From Guillardia theta CCMP2712 (Eukaryota > Cryptophyceae > Pyrenomonadales > Geminigeraceae): DNA of 64,000 bases. Position numbers and translations under genes: made by a program. Below the pieces are notes generated by a model. It was not told the DNA's origin. It made no database searches and saw nothing but the letters and a program-made list of their open reading frames with translations. Positions 44,713-56,775 of the stretch are shown here, piece after piece. Numbering within the stretch: the first letter of the stretch is position 1; the number at the start of each line of letters is the position of its first letter. The DNA lies in the NCBI RefSeq assembly GCF_000315625.1, contig NW_005434570.1, positions 74,792 to 138,791 of the forward strand, in the 5' to 3' direction.

Positions 44713-47108
44713 ATGCTGTCAGACGCCGGTGAGCAAGCAGCAGCAACTCCCCTGGTCTCTTCTCCTGCCCCTTCCTTCTCTCTTCACTGATCTTCCTTGC
44801 CCTCTACTCTTTCTACCTCCTCCAACTCACCCTTCGCCGCTCCCTCCCCTCGCTGGATCACCTCGCCCTGAGGCTCTTGACTGCCCCTTCATTCCGCCCA
44901 ATCCCCTCCTCGGGCCGAAAAAGGACGAGAGGCATTGCCCTGCTATCCCTCTCACTGCAACAAGTAGCACAGTCAGCCTATGATCATGTGCTGGAGGAGA
45001 GCGAGAAAACCGTAGACGACGTAGATGACTAAGTTGAGGCAATGCCAGGTGTTTGTTTGCAGGAACTAAAACAATCTCTAATGCAAACAAGTCTGAATGA
45101 AGACCCGGAACATTGCGTCTGGAGTCTGGTTGAGCAGGTTGATAGGCCATAACTCATGGTTTCAAAAGAGTGCTGTGTTGTGATGCTCTGTTGAATCAGG
45201 CTGTCCAGTTGATTGCAGATCGAGAATCTGCAGCGGAGCGAGATGAGGTGATTACTTGATGTGTTTTTTTGGTGTGACTGATGAGAACGTATCATCAAAG
45301 ATTAAAGTTCGGAGAGAGATTCTGGATCTTCAAGGTAGACTCCGATGAAAAAAGTATATTTTCTTTCTTGTAACATTCCGATCAGCGAAAGTTGTAGAGT
45401 GGCAGGGAAAATACTCAGAGTCTGAAAGTAAGTCAATGTCTTAGCCTCAGGGCAAGTATGATGCAATACTACTGCAGGCTATGTTGTTCAATCGCTAGAC
45501 TTGCACAGGTGATTGCTTCGTTGAGGTTGATAGCGCTGAAAACTGCTTTTTCAGAGAGATCGAATGTTGCAAACAATTGCTTGATGACAGTCAATGTGAA
45601 CTGTATACATTTGTTATGTTTAACCTGATGCTTGACGAGAAGTGTATAGCGAGCAGCAAAGATTGAAATACGAGATAGCTTTATCGGAAAATTGTGTCCT
45701 GTCAGAAAGGCAAAGTACCAGGATTGATTCAGCGTTAATGATAAGATTTCAAGGATACAATGTGCTTTCGAGTATGCAGAGCTTCTCGTTCGCGACCTTC
45801 GGTATAACTGACCGAGTCAAAGCTGAATGACTGACAAGCTCTCTTGAAAGAAAGCTAGAAGCTTACATAAAGTCACAAGTATTGGTTGTTCAAGATGAAA
45901 GGCATAATGTAGATCGGATCATTGCGTTGAAGAGAGGAGTTTGTAATTTAGCGTTCTGTCAGAACAAGACGAATGACGCCCCGTATAAATCACACCTGAA
46001 GACGATCGAGGAAAGAGATCAAGTGTCAAGATCCTTGGATCGGGATGATGAATGTTAGTGCAGGCTCAGTACAGGGCAGCCGAACGTGCTATCAATCTTC
46101 TCAACATAGAGCAAGCCAAAGGTTTACAGCAACTTCAGGAAGCAGATTCGAGGTGAGGAGCTTTTGAAGGTGCCAAATGAGTTCGAATGATATGTGCCTG
46201 CAAGGATCTCCGAGCTCTTGAGGTTCCAGCATGCCTTGCAGGTATCTCTCCGCTCGCTCCCACATGTGACGGGGCTGCGATATCAAGGAACTGACGCTGC
46301 TGGGACGTGACCGCTCGTCGTTCAGGGAGACCTCCAGGAAGCTCGTGAGCTGATAGCTCAACTTCAGAATGAAGTGAAAGTTTCCCAAGACAAGGTTCTG
46401 CGTCTTCTCGCTAGAGTCTCCGTGGTGAGATGACAGCAGGTAAAAGAGAAGGAGCACATGGTAGAGGTCTTGAGGAGGCAGCTTCATGGGTCGTCGGTCA
46501 AGGGGTCTGCACCAAGACTGAACCATGGTCGCTCCTGGCGGTCTAGTGCACGATGCGGGCTCACTGACAGAGCAGAGATCATCCGAGGGCTTGAGAGTCA
46601 GCTCAAGGTGGCGAGGGAGGAGGTGAGTGGTGTAATGGGGAGTCGAGGGTGACGATGACCAACCTGCGAGCAGATATCAAGACTTTCGCGATCGAAGCAG
46701 GACGAGGCAGATATTTCTCAGCACGCATCCTTGGACTGCTGAATGCTAACTGGTGGTCCCAGAGTCCGTGGTTGCCCATGATCAACTTCGACGAGCTGCT
46801 CTTCGGCAAGGCCTCGGCCCTGGTACACTCGGGGTCTTCCCTCAAAGTAGCAGAGCCCTTGGCGATCCCCAAACATAAAGGAAGCGGCCAGGAGGGGGAT
46901 GGGAGTATCTTGGGGTGTAGCGACTTCACGCTTGTCTCTCTGAGGGAGCACAACTCGTACTTGCAAGGAAAGGTAAGCTCGTCGCTGTCCAGTGCAAGCG
47001 ACTATTGACGGACGGGGGGTTGACTTTTCCTGAGAACAGGTCAAGGCGCAGGAGGTTCTAATTGCTGAACTCAACGCCAGATTAGGGCTTCCGGCCAAGA
47101 GCAACTAA
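44713..47108 (+). CDS. coiled-coil protein, unrecognised (many short exons)
   Basis: A gene with about a dozen short exons encoding a mostly helical, charged protein. Visible pieces in order: MLSDAG at 44713, LQQVAQSAYDHVLEESEKTV (about 44957), ELKQSLMQTSLNEDPEHCVW (about 45061), AVQLIADRESAAERDE (about 45199-45248), IKVRREILDLQ, AKVVEWQGKYSESE, SEQQRLKYEIALSENCVLSE (about 45651-45706), then coiled-coil stretches to LREHNSYLQGK (about 46940-46971) and the last exon VKAQEVLIAELNARLGLPAK with its stop at 47106-47108. Heptad-like spacing is clear, but no family was recognised. One intron (from 45710) appears to use a GC donor (GAAAG/GCAAAG). Start and internal joins are tentative. Confidence 0.5.
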
Positions 47109-47239
47109 GCGGGGAACTTCGGAAGCCGGAACCGTGACTGCCAGGCATCATGGCATTGAAACCGTCCCAATTGTCTACATCCGACTGCCACGTCGGATCT
47201 CGGGCACACCACTGACTGCAATGACCGTACTATGGCGTG

Positions 47240-47530
47240 ACTTTCAAGCCGGAAGTTCTCCTGGCCGCGTAAAGCCTTGAAAGCGCGGCCTGCCGCCCGG
47301 TGCCTCTCGTGCCGCAGTGTCAAGGGCAAGCCTCCCTCTTCGACTCTCCTGCCAGATTGTCCTACGGTACTGAGTGTTTGACTTAACTTTGAGTAAACTC
47401 CAGACTGTAACCGAGTCACCGGGCCGGCGGCCCGGACCGTACGGTCACAGTCAAGTGGCCGAAGGCTTGTGTAAAAGGGGCAGACTCGGCATGTCACTCA
47501 ACCTCTATCTTTACTCAAAGTTAAGTTAAA
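47240..47530. repeat. GC-rich island with inverted pair of the 16-nt motif
   Basis: CTTAACTTTGAGTAAA at 47382-47397 and its exact reverse complement at 47510-47525 face each other across a GC-rich core (about 47398-47480) containing CCGGGCCGGCGGCCCGG. This is a terminal inverted repeat arrangement of about 144 bp, the most compact member of the island family in the window. Confidence 0.65.
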
Positions 47531-47574
47531 ACCTCTATCTATTTGCCCCAACAAAAAGAGATCTTTGTCCTTCC

Positions 47575-47870
47575 AAGGGTGGGTAGTTGAAGGTCAAATA
47601 GAGGGTAGTCAATTCCAGAGAGCTGGACGGGTGGTCCCTTTTTTGCCCAACTGGGGTAGTACCCGATACCACTGGGCGCGGGGGGCCGTAAAGATCAATT
47701 CAGTCGTAGGGTGGGTTATAAATGTGGGGTGGGTGGTACACTGTACTTACAACGATGAGACAAAGGGGGCGGTACTGAGATAAAAGAAAATAGAAGGGGT
47801 GGGTAGTCAAATCCAAACATTACCGAATGGGGTAGGGTGGCCTTTTTAGGCGGGTAGTTGAGATCAAGAT
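47575..47870. repeat. GGGTAGT/GGGTGGT-rich low-complexity region
   Basis: About 300 bp with a G-rich word (GGGTAGT, GGGTGGT, GGGTGGGTAGT) recurring at irregular spacing. The same kind of sequence occurs at 59235-59330 next to another GC-rich island. There is no open frame of interest. Confidence 0.5.
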
Positions 47871-48475
47871 TTGAGTTTGGACGGTGAAAAGGAATAATGG
47901 TGGAGAGAAAGGCAGCAGAGGAAAGGAGGGAAGAGGTGAGGAGAGGAGAGATAAGATAGCTGAGAATGAAAGACATAAGAAAAACAGTTGCAGACATGTT
48001 GCAGGTGATCTTATAGAGTGATACTGATTGATCACGCTTGAAAAATGATCAGAACGGGAAGGACTGAAGGTCTCGATCCAAAACAGGAGCGATAAAGATT
48101 TGATGATTATGACGTGAATGGATTTGTATTGAAGATTCAAAAGGTCTTGAAGTCCAGGTGTATATTCAGCAGCGTCGTAAGTTTGTTGCTTTCAGACAAG
48201 GACAGAAGGGATCGGGCAGTTGTCCACGATTTTTCAGCAAAACATGTTAACAGAGATATGTCGAAGAGTAGGTGTACTGATTAGGGGAGACGATCGTCGT
48301 GGTATGACTAGATACGTCGTGTGATGAGAAAAGCGAATCAGCCCTGGAGCAGAACATTGTTGGAGGAAGGGAAAAATGATCAGAACAGTCAGCAAACTTC
48401 GAACCTACACGCATCGCTTGCTTGACGCAGCTGTTCTCGCAGGACATTTTAAGCGCTGGTTGACATCCTGCAAGG
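47871..48475. other. intergenic region, nothing recognised
   Basis: AT-richer sequence with no convincing frame. Probably the upstream region of the next gene. Confidence 0.4.
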
Positions 48476-51400
48476 ATGAGCATGTTGGATCCTTGCAACC
48501 CAAACTCACCCTACCAAGGAGTGATAGCAAGCGATAGGCCCACGATCTGCATGTGGGACTCCAAGAACCCTGCCCTCCACCACCATGCTCGTCTGACAAG
48601 CCCGAGCTCGGCAGGGCAGGAAGGGCAGAGGCAGCACCTGGGATGGAGGGAGGCGAAACTTCGGATAACAGACAAGATGCATCTTGACACCAGTGACTTC
48701 ATTCCCTCTGGAAAAGCCTCTCCCATCTCCTTCAGCGCCTCCTGCTCCCCTCTGATACATGGCTCCATGAGGAGTGTGATGGTGGAACCGACATGCTCTG
48801 CCTTACATCTGGAGAATGGCTGTTTGCGAGCTGATGGTGGTCATGAAGCTGTTGATCAAAGATACCTTTGGCACCTCGCTCCTCAGTCTCCGTCTTCTGT
48901 CATGAGCTATGAGGTGAACATCCTCGAAGTCATCAACGACTACACGAGGAAGAAGTGTATGGAAACGACGGCTGTGCCCCCTCTACAGTTCCAGAGCGAA
49001 CATCTCAATGCGGTAAACAATTGTTATTGACTTGCGCTCTGTTCCCTACCTTTCCGAGTCATGACATTCGCGACATTTCCAGATGCAAGATGTTGCTTCT
49101 TGTGAACTTCCCGATCTAGACTACAACGCGACGTCGAGCAGCATGTTGGATGTAACGCAAGACAGATCTCAACACATGATCAACATGGCTGCCTTGCCTG
49201 AACCAGCTGGGCATGTGGGCGATGGTCTGGTCAGACGACTTCGGGCAGCCTATGAGGCTGTCATGGAGGACGGAGCAGAAGATTGCAGAGAAGCCTGTCA
49301 TCTGATTTGTGAAGATGTTGTCTGCAGAACTCTCTTGTCCCCTGTTGTGGAGACTGTCAAGAGAGCTGTTGAGGTTGCTGATCGCGACATCAGCAGCTCT
49401 TGCGAGCTGGGCGGTATCGATGTCTCAACTTGCTCGGCACCTCCCGAGTGCTATGACGGGATGGTTGGATATCTGAAGAAGATCGTGACAAGAAGCATCG
49501 ATCACAAGGTCGGAGTTTTCTTGCGTTCTAGAAGGACTGACATGTCAGATTCGCAGAGCAAGATCACGGACGAGCTGAAATCAGCCGACCGAGCACACAA
49601 CGGGACTGACCGGTTCGAGGTTGTCAGCCTTTGGCACTCTTTGCTTCTCCTCCTTATGCAGTTCCTTCAGTCCTTGTTGATGCAAGCTAAGGCGTATCGC
49701 AAATCCATCGATGTCTTGTCACAAGATATCATGTCAAAGAATCAGGTAAAAAGATTCAATCGGCTGCACGCCTTTTCCTATTTTCCCCTCATTTCTTCTA
49801 TCGCCTTCACCGCCACCTGGGCTCACTCCTTTTCTGCTGTAAACTCCCTCAGCCTGCCACTTCATCTTTGCTCTTAAAATCACCTTTGGACTCCCAGCAG
49901 AACCTTTCTAGCCCCCCTCTCACTGTTGAGCAGGAAAGAGAAAGCAGGCATGACGATCTCTGCACGAAGATCTCCAACATCTTCGGAGCTCAGGTTTGCT
50001 CGTACCCTCCTACCCTCCAGTGGAAATCGCTGACGTCTCTGGGCAGGGGCATGCAAGCAGGAAGGAGCAACTTGACCTCCGGGCAACGAGGATACACAAA
50101 GAGACGGTGGGATGATATTGCCGTCCTCCTTGCTCTTGCCCGATCGTTTCTGCTCCTGCCTCCTGCCCCTACATTTCACTCACTGTACTTTCCCTCCCAC
50201 TTGCCTTCTCTTGCAACTTCGTTTTCCTTTTCCTGACCTGTCTTTTAGATTCGCTCTCTGGAGGCTCTAGACCAGATGGAGAAATCTCTTGTTCAGGTGA
50301 TATTTATTGCTCGCCCACTCTCGCTCTCGCTTTCTGACTCTTTCTCAGTCCCAAGAAACTCTCCATGATCGTTGCAGGTTGTACGGAGCAACATCTTTGC
50401 CGATTCTCTTTGCTTTCTTTCTTGCTTTCTTCTGTCGAATCCACTGTCTTCCGGTTCCTTCCCTGCTCTGCCCTGGTCTTGTATTGTCTTGTCTGTTTCA
50501 GCTACATCTCACCATATTTGGTGTCACATTGAAAGTACCGTTCCTTACACGTCGCTGCAGAGATTCTGAAGAATACATCTCCTCTGAGGTTTCTTCCTCG
50601 ATGTAGATTTTTGTTTGACATTTGACACTCGTCATGCAAGTTGTTGAAGACTGCTGAGTCAAAATCAAACTGCGAGGTTGAGGTATGGAGCCTTTGATAT
50701 CTCATATCTTGCAATGAAGGTGAATTTTCAGATCAAAGATATCCTCCAGACCATTCAAAAGAATGTGAGAACGTCAATCGCTCATTTTGCGTTATAAGTT
50801 GTTTTGCTGCTGATATTCATCATTGTTACTACGAACACTTTCTTTGGATTGATGACTCTGGTTTTGTATGTTGTCACGTATAGCTGGTCTTCGACTTTGT
50901 GACTTGCGATGTGACTTGCGATGTGACTTGCGATGCCGATGACCGTTTTCCAACAACCTCAGATCCTCGAACTGGAGACATGGCAGAGGTGTTTTCATCT
51001 CAACATTTCAAACTTTTGTCACTGAACCCTGAGAGCAGCAAGTTGTTGTCGGCTGAGAACATGGAGACCCAGCTCAAGGATTGCAAAGTGGATTCTCTGC
51101 CGTCCAAGACGAGTCTCTGTTGATCTTGATTGCAAACAGGTCAAGTACGAGGAGTCGAAGATGATGGGGATGCAAGAGCTGAAGAACAAGTGAGATTTAC
51201 ATCTTCTTTCCCCGCGCTCATCGACTTGTCAAGGTTGGATGAAGTTCGAGAGGCGAAAGCTCGCATGCAGAAACGGTTGAGAGCAATAGACCTCGCAAAC
51301 GACAGGTGGTGTAGTGTCATGTGTGATGTGATGTGATGTGATGTGATGTGATGTGATGTGATGTGATGTGATATAGGATGTGATATGTGATCTGCAATGT

Positions 51401-53981
51401 GATGTGATCAATGTTCTTTTCATTGCAACCATGAGCAATTAATTCTTACACTACTTGCCTCTTGCAGGGCCTCCGCTATTCTTGACACCATCGAGAGGAT
51501 TCAGAGCAGCAAGTCACGAGAAGTGAGTTGTAATGTTTGCTTTCTCAAGGATTCCTTCGTGTTATTTTCTTAGTTTTATCCTCATGTTGTCTTCTCTACA
51601 GGTCATTGCGTTGGAATTCAGTGAACGACTCAAACATTATCAAGACGTTTCTCTACTCAACAGGAATCTTCAAGTATTTCTTTGTTGTTACTTTCCTTCG
51701 TACCTCTCCTCTCCTCCTCCCTCCCTCTCTCTCTGTCTCTCAGCTATCCCCACTCCCCACCCCCCCCCCGACACGTTCTCCTTCCTCCCTCAACAACGGC
51801 GCAGGTGCAGTACATGCGAGCTCAAAGGATGCACTCAGACTGGGAGGCTGCAGGTGAGAAACGTGGCTGAGAATCAACACACTCATCAACATTTCTCAAT
51901 GAACATCAACGTTTGCATTACACGACCATCACAACATACATTCATAACATGCATCCGTAACATACATCCGTAACATACATTCATACATTCAGTGCTTGCA
52001 TTCACTACATCCTGTCTTGCAACTTTTGCCCCCTTTCCCTTATGAAATTTTCTTGCAGTCAAGTCAACTTCAACCTCCTCTGTCCAACCTTCTTGCCCTC
52101 CGACCGCTCCGCCACCTCCCGCCCCGCAGGAAACTGCTGTGTCTCATCCTCGTCCTCGCCGTGTCTGGAGCTTGTGGCGGAGGACGGCAAGTTCTCCAAC
52201 ATCATCGGCGACGGAGCACCGCTCAGCATGCAAGCTGTTCTGGTTGAAATCGATCCAGTGCGAGGTAAGGACAAGGAGGAGTGGAGGAGCCGCTGACGCT
52301 GCTGAGCAGGAGGAAAGTGAGAACGAGTCCTGGGAGGAGATGATGGAGAGGTGGAGCAGTTATGCTCAGAGATGCTTCGCGACAATCTTGACGTTTGCAA
52401 GGAACCACTCAAGCTCGATCAAGGTTGTCATCAGTATCAATCTTGTCTGCTGGCTGTCCGTGACATTCTTTTGATGGTCCACTGAAAATCTTCACGTCGA
52501 CTTGTCGAGACAGATCAGACATGCTGACGTCAGATCTTACTGTTCTTCTGTTCAATCATCTCACCTCCGTTCTTCAGAATTCCTTCGAGTTCGAATGGTT
52601 GGGAAATAATTTACTCTGGCAGCCGCCTTACAACACCATAGGTTCCCCTGCCGCCTACTGTCCTACGTCCTCTCGTCCCTGCCTGCCCTCCTCCTCCTCC
52701 TCCTCCTCCTCCTCCTCCTCCTCCTCCTCCTCCTCCTCCTCCTCCTCCTCCTCCTCCTCCTCCTCTATGCTCTCCTTGTCTCATCATTTCTCAGAGGGGG
52801 ACATGGATGGGCTCATGGATGTCTCAAACTGCATGGGCTTGCAACTCGTAAGACCTCCGAGCTCGACTGCGCATGCCGCTTTCGCCTCCTTCCTCCATGT
52901 CTTCCCCGGCTACCTCTGTTCCCCTCTCCCTCCCTCCCTCCCTCCGTCCGTCTGTCTCCCTACAAGCTCTCTTTTCCTAGCTCCCTACCTACCTCCCTCC
53001 GTCTCTTCCCCCTTCAACCCTCGCTCCCTCCTCTTACCACTTCTCTTCTCAGTGCCTTGTGGACAACGCGTGGGCAGCCTCCAAGTCGCTCGAGTACGCT
53101 GCCTCCGATTCTTCCCTCATCATCCTCTCCACCGCCGACTCTTCCTGCGAATGGATCGCACAGGTCAACAGAGCACGCGCTCCCTCCTCCCACGTCCATG
53201 CATCCTTCTCGTCTACTCTTTCATCATCCCCTCCTCCAACCCTTCTTCCTGCTGTCTTTCTCCCCTCCTCCGCCTCCTCCTCCTCCTCCTCCGCCTCCTC
53301 CTCCTCCTCCTCCTCCTCCTTTCTCCTCCTCCTCCTGTTCCCCCCTCTCACCACGAGCGCGAGCAGGAGAACGTGCGCGTGGAGGAGACCCGCGAGCATC
53401 TGCTGTGCCTCCGAGGCCTCAAGGTAGATCAGAACATCAGCACCACAATCCGCATCCTCTCCTCCCGCACAGGCGAGGTGCTGTCCGAGCATTCGATCAG
53501 GGGCCAGAGGCTGGCAGGGATGGACGACCCGGATCTGTACAAGGAGGAGGAGAGGAGAGACGAGAGGGAGGAGGAGGCGCTGGTGGTGTACAGGAAGACA
53601 AACTTGCGCGCTAACTGCGGGAAGGCGATAAGGGTTGAGTTTGTTGCTAATTGCACATCCCTGTCCGTCAAGATCATCTTCTGTCCTGTTCGAGCTGGGC
53701 AGCAGGTGAAGAAACAAAGTGTTGGTTCTGCCTGGCCTTATTTTTGTTTCGTTGGTTTGTGTTGAAATGTTGTCACTTCTTATGTTCTTCTGTCTTCCCG
53801 GTCTTTGTTGTTCTGGATTTTGTTCCTCCTCATTGTTGTATGTGTGTTGAAGAATGTTTCTCTTTCCTCACTGCTTTTCTTCAATTTTGATTCTTGTCAC
53901 CCTGCTCAGATTCACATCGGCTCGATCGAGCTGAGCCCGAAGATGTCGTCGGGGCTCGAGTGTGATCTGGACTTGTTGTAG
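48476..53981 (+). CDS. large unrecognised multi-exon protein with coiled coils
   Basis: I do not recognise this family. The plus strand carries a chain of exons with compatible splice sites: an N-terminal exon (ATG at 48476 or 48765) through YEVNILEVINDYTRKKCMET, a long exon at 49083-49740 (GLVRRLRAAYEAVMEDGAED; YLKKIVTRSIDHKVGVFL), then many short helical exons: IRSLEALDQMEKSLVQ (about 50250), IKDILQTIQKN (about 50732), VKYEESKMMGMQELKNK, LSRLDEVREAKARMQKRLRA (about 51227), ASAILDTIERIQSS, VIALEFSERLKHYQDVSLLN. After that come a Pro-rich segment, a hydrophobic helix (near 52430-52470), and a C-terminal region with TTIRILSSRTGEVL and FVANCTSLSVKIIFCPVRAG, ending in IHIGSIELSPKMSSGLE with its stop at 53979-53981. 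The C-terminal part reads like a beta-rich domain. Introns carry long CTC repeats. It may be more than one gene. Confidence 0.5.
51324..51372. repeat. (GATGT)n microsatellite
   Basis: About ten GATGT pentamers in an intron of the large plus-strand gene. Confidence 0.9.
52688..52763. repeat. (CTC)n microsatellite
   Basis: About 25 trinucleotide units in an intron; a shorter run lies at 53275-53335. They open spurious poly-Ser/Pro/Leu frames. Confidence 0.9.
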
Positions 53982-54257
53982 ATTAGAGATGACCAAAACT
54001 TTATTTGCTATGTCGTAAACATGTGATGAAAGGTGGATCTTTGTTTTGAGATTAAGCACATCTATTGCAAACAGAAGAACATGTTGCGTTCTCAAACAGC
54101 GATGCCTTTAGATGTGAAAATGAGACACCACATGAGATCTCAAGATGCAAGTTGTTGAAAGAGCATCAGGTATCTGTTGTATTCTTGTTCGCACTTGCTT
54201 CTTGTTGCTTCAAGTAATCGTTTACTTGTCCGACTTGTCGTGGTCCTCGTGCTATCC

Positions 54258-54530
54258 TCCTCCTCCTCCTCTCCTCCTCCTCCTCCTCCTCCTCCTCCTC
54301 CTCCTCCACCACCACCACCACCACAACCACCAACACCAACACCAACACCTCCTNNNNNNNNNNNNNNNNNNNNNNNNNNNNNNNNNNNNNNNNNNNNNNN
54401 NNNNNNNNNNNNNNNNNNNNNNNNNNNNNNNNNNNNNNNNNNNNNNNNNNNNNCACCACCAACACCACCACCTCCTCTCTTCCTCCTCCTCCTTCTCCTC
54501 CTCCTCCTCCTCCTCCTCCTCCTACCCACC
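54258..54530. repeat. CTC/CAC microsatellites around a 100-N assembly gap
   Basis: (CTC)n then (CAC)n at 54258-54353, 100 N at 54354-54453, then CAC and CTC runs at 54454-54523. The gap is a scaffold join of unknown true length inside a repeat. Sequence on either side is ordinary. Confidence 0.95.
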
Positions 54531-54783
54531 GCCGCCACAACCACCACCACGACCACCTCCTCCTTCTCCTGCTCGGCTCAACTTCGGTCTGCTACCAACA
54601 AAGACGATTGACATTTGCAACGCAGCAGACTGTTTTGTAAAACAGGATGAACTGACTTGTGTCTAAACGTTTGATATGCTTCAAATCTCATGCCATGGCA
54701 AACTCAGTCCCATCTTTTCTTGTCACCCGCTGGAAGTATCTGAATTCAACGTTGTCAGCGCAGACATCATGAGCATATGTAAC

Positions 54784-54892
54784 TTCAAAGATCAAAACAC
54801 AACATGTGAATTCAGAGATCAAAACACAACATGTAAATTCAGAGATCAAAACACAACATGTGAATTCTGAGATCAAAACACAACATGTAAAT
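54784..54892. repeat. 27-bp tandem repeat, four copies
   Basis: Units begin at 54784, 54811, 54838 and 54865 (TTCAGAGATCAAAACACAAC plus ATGTGAA, with one or two substitutions each). It lies just beyond the stop codon of the Tpt1 gene, in its presumed 3' UTR. Confidence 0.9.
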
Positions 54893-54935
54893 TCAAAGTT
54901 CAAAGCACCAGTACAGCCAGCCAAACGCAACTCCA

Positions 54936-56167
54936 TCACCTTGCGGGTATAACTCCATCAAATCCTTCTGTAAGGATCACCCCATTGCCCGATCGATAAA
55001 ACTTACATCCATCTTGCATCGCCTGTGAAACATTCATCACATGTCAGAACCCAACCTTACTTCTATCACCTTTGCTGCATCTACGAATATCAACAATTCG
55101 CAGTTTTCTCTGAAACCGCTCACTTTCTCCTGGCCTGACCTCGGCTGATAGGAAAGAAACAAACGTGAGTTACAAAATGTGTTTGTTAGATCGACGACTT
55201 GGCTGACCTGGAGGTCTGTTAAATGAATGTGTTGTCTGCTCATTCTCTTCAATCCGTCTTGTCTGATCCTTCACAATGCTCGCACTTCACATCTAACTTG
55301 TCATGTCGAGAAAACTCACAAGTCCCAATGCTTCAAATAAGTTCCATGAATGCAAACTTGTGGCGGCTGATAGTTTCATCGTCATCGTCATCGCCGCAAC
55401 AAACAACATCCCCACCTCTCTCATCGCTTCCAACAAGTTCTCCTGCTTCACATGTGCTGCAACCTTGCAAGTGACATCAGCAACGTGTTCGATCAGTACA
55501 TGAGATATTCACAAGCTGCCCGTGCCCTTGTTGTGCTCGCACTCTCAGTTGAGCCCCAGCCATGATCAACTGAGCACGTCCGAGTCACAAGCACGCAAAA
55601 CAGCAAGTTAGGAGGAAGGAGAGGCTAAGTAGGAAGGGAAGAAAAATGCAGGCAGGGAGGGAAGAGAAGGCAAGGCAAGGCAAGGGGGGGGGAGGGAGGG
55701 AGGGGAGGGGGGGAGGGAGGGGAGGGAGGGGAGGGATGGATAGCTGGAGAGAGCTGGGGTACGAGCGTGAAGAGTGAAAAAGAGAGCAAGAGGAAGGAGG
55801 ACATGTTTATCACCACAAATCGTTTCTTGTCATTGTGTTCTACCACCTTACGGACATCAGCAACGGTGTATCCTGCTGGAGATCAGTTTCTCCCCTTGCT
55901 CCTCCCTTCCTTCTCCTGCTCGTCCTGCTCGTCCTGCTTGTCCTGCTCGTCCTGCTCGTCCTGCTCCTCCCCTCCCCTCGTACCTCGGAAACTCGCATGC
56001 CTCAGCATTTCCTCCACCGATACAGTACCATCATCCTCCATTGCGACCCCTGCCATCACAACTCGTCATGGGCAGGCGTCCCACCCTAACTCCTCACCAG
56101 CTGAGATCGCGCCATGGCGGAGAAGCCAGCTCATCTTCTTGCTGAGACCCACCAGCCGCCCGTCCAT
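54936..56167 (-). CDS. tRNA 2'-phosphotransferase (Tpt1/KptA family)
   Basis: Tpt1 removes the 2'-phosphate left at the splice junction of tRNAs, transferring it to NAD+. On the minus strand the exons give MDGRLVGLSKKMSWLLRHGA (the SKxxxxxLRH motif), then VAMEDDGTVSVEEMLRHASF, GYTVADVRKVVEHNDKKRFV (about 55875-55805), LRVRAQQGHGQLVN (about 55545-55505; the RxxQGH motif), RSGQEKVSGFRENCELLIFV followed by DAAK (about 55145-55075), and MQDGCKFYRSGNGVILTEGF followed by DGVIPAR with the stop at 54936-54938. The order and spacing match the whole catalytic family. The exon that should carry the VHGT-type motif (between about 55500 and 55150) was not resolved. The first Met at 56167 is the minimum start; upstream exons are possible. 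Introns are GT-AG and include a G-rich tract. Confidence 0.85.
55624..55740. repeat. G-rich tract (GGGA/GGGGA repeats)
   Basis: A run of G tracts separated by single A residues on the plus strand, densest at 55685-55735, inside an intron of the Tpt1 gene (C-rich on the transcribed RNA). Four or more G runs make G-quadruplex formation in the DNA possible. Confidence 0.7.
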
Positions 56168-56775
56168 CTTGAAGGATGAGACGACCGTCTCCTGCGATCT
56201 GCATGAGGAGGTTCGCGAGCGGTCGGGGCTGCCATGCTGACCTTGCCCGACGGCGGTAGGGTCGATGCCGACGATGAGCAGAAGAACGATGCAATGCACA
56301 CGAGGAGAGAGAGAGAGGAGGTCGTGATGGATGATGGGAACACAAGGCAAGACCAGGAAAGAACGGGAGCGGGAGCAGGAGGAGGAGCAGGAGCAGGAGC
56401 AGGAGCAGGGGCAGCAAGAGCGAAAATTCGGAGTGGAGGCCGAAACGGGGGCAGGGCGAAGCTTGAGATAGGGAAGTATATCCATATTACTTAATACCAT
56501 ACTTAAAGGATATTACACCTTGAAGGGGTGGGAGGGAGGGAGCGAGGGCCAAAGTCAGTATCCCGTTGGTATGACAGGGTGGACGCCAGCTCCAGGGACT
56601 CGCATCCCATAAGAGACTCCTCCTCCTCCTCCTCCTCCTCCTCCTCCTCCCTTTCCTCTATGCTTCTCTGACACTCCCTGCACTCGGATCCCTTCCTCTC
56701 ACTACAGCTATCCCTTCCGTCCTGTCCCGATCCGTCCGTTGACTGCCATGCCTTGAACGTGAAGAAGCTCGCATC
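56168..56775. other. divergent intergenic region
   Basis: It lies between the minus-strand Tpt1 gene and the plus-strand transporter gene and probably contains both promoters. It contains GGAGCA repeats (56372-56410) and a short (CTC)n (56617-56649). No defined promoter element was recognised. Confidence 0.4.

Noticed and set aside
52521-53765. 414-codon plus-strand open frame
   Set aside because: It runs through several introns and (CTC)n tracts. Real exons occupy only parts of it, in more than one frame.
54140-54666. Open frames across the N gap
   Set aside because: They consist of CTC/CAC repeat translations and unknown bases.
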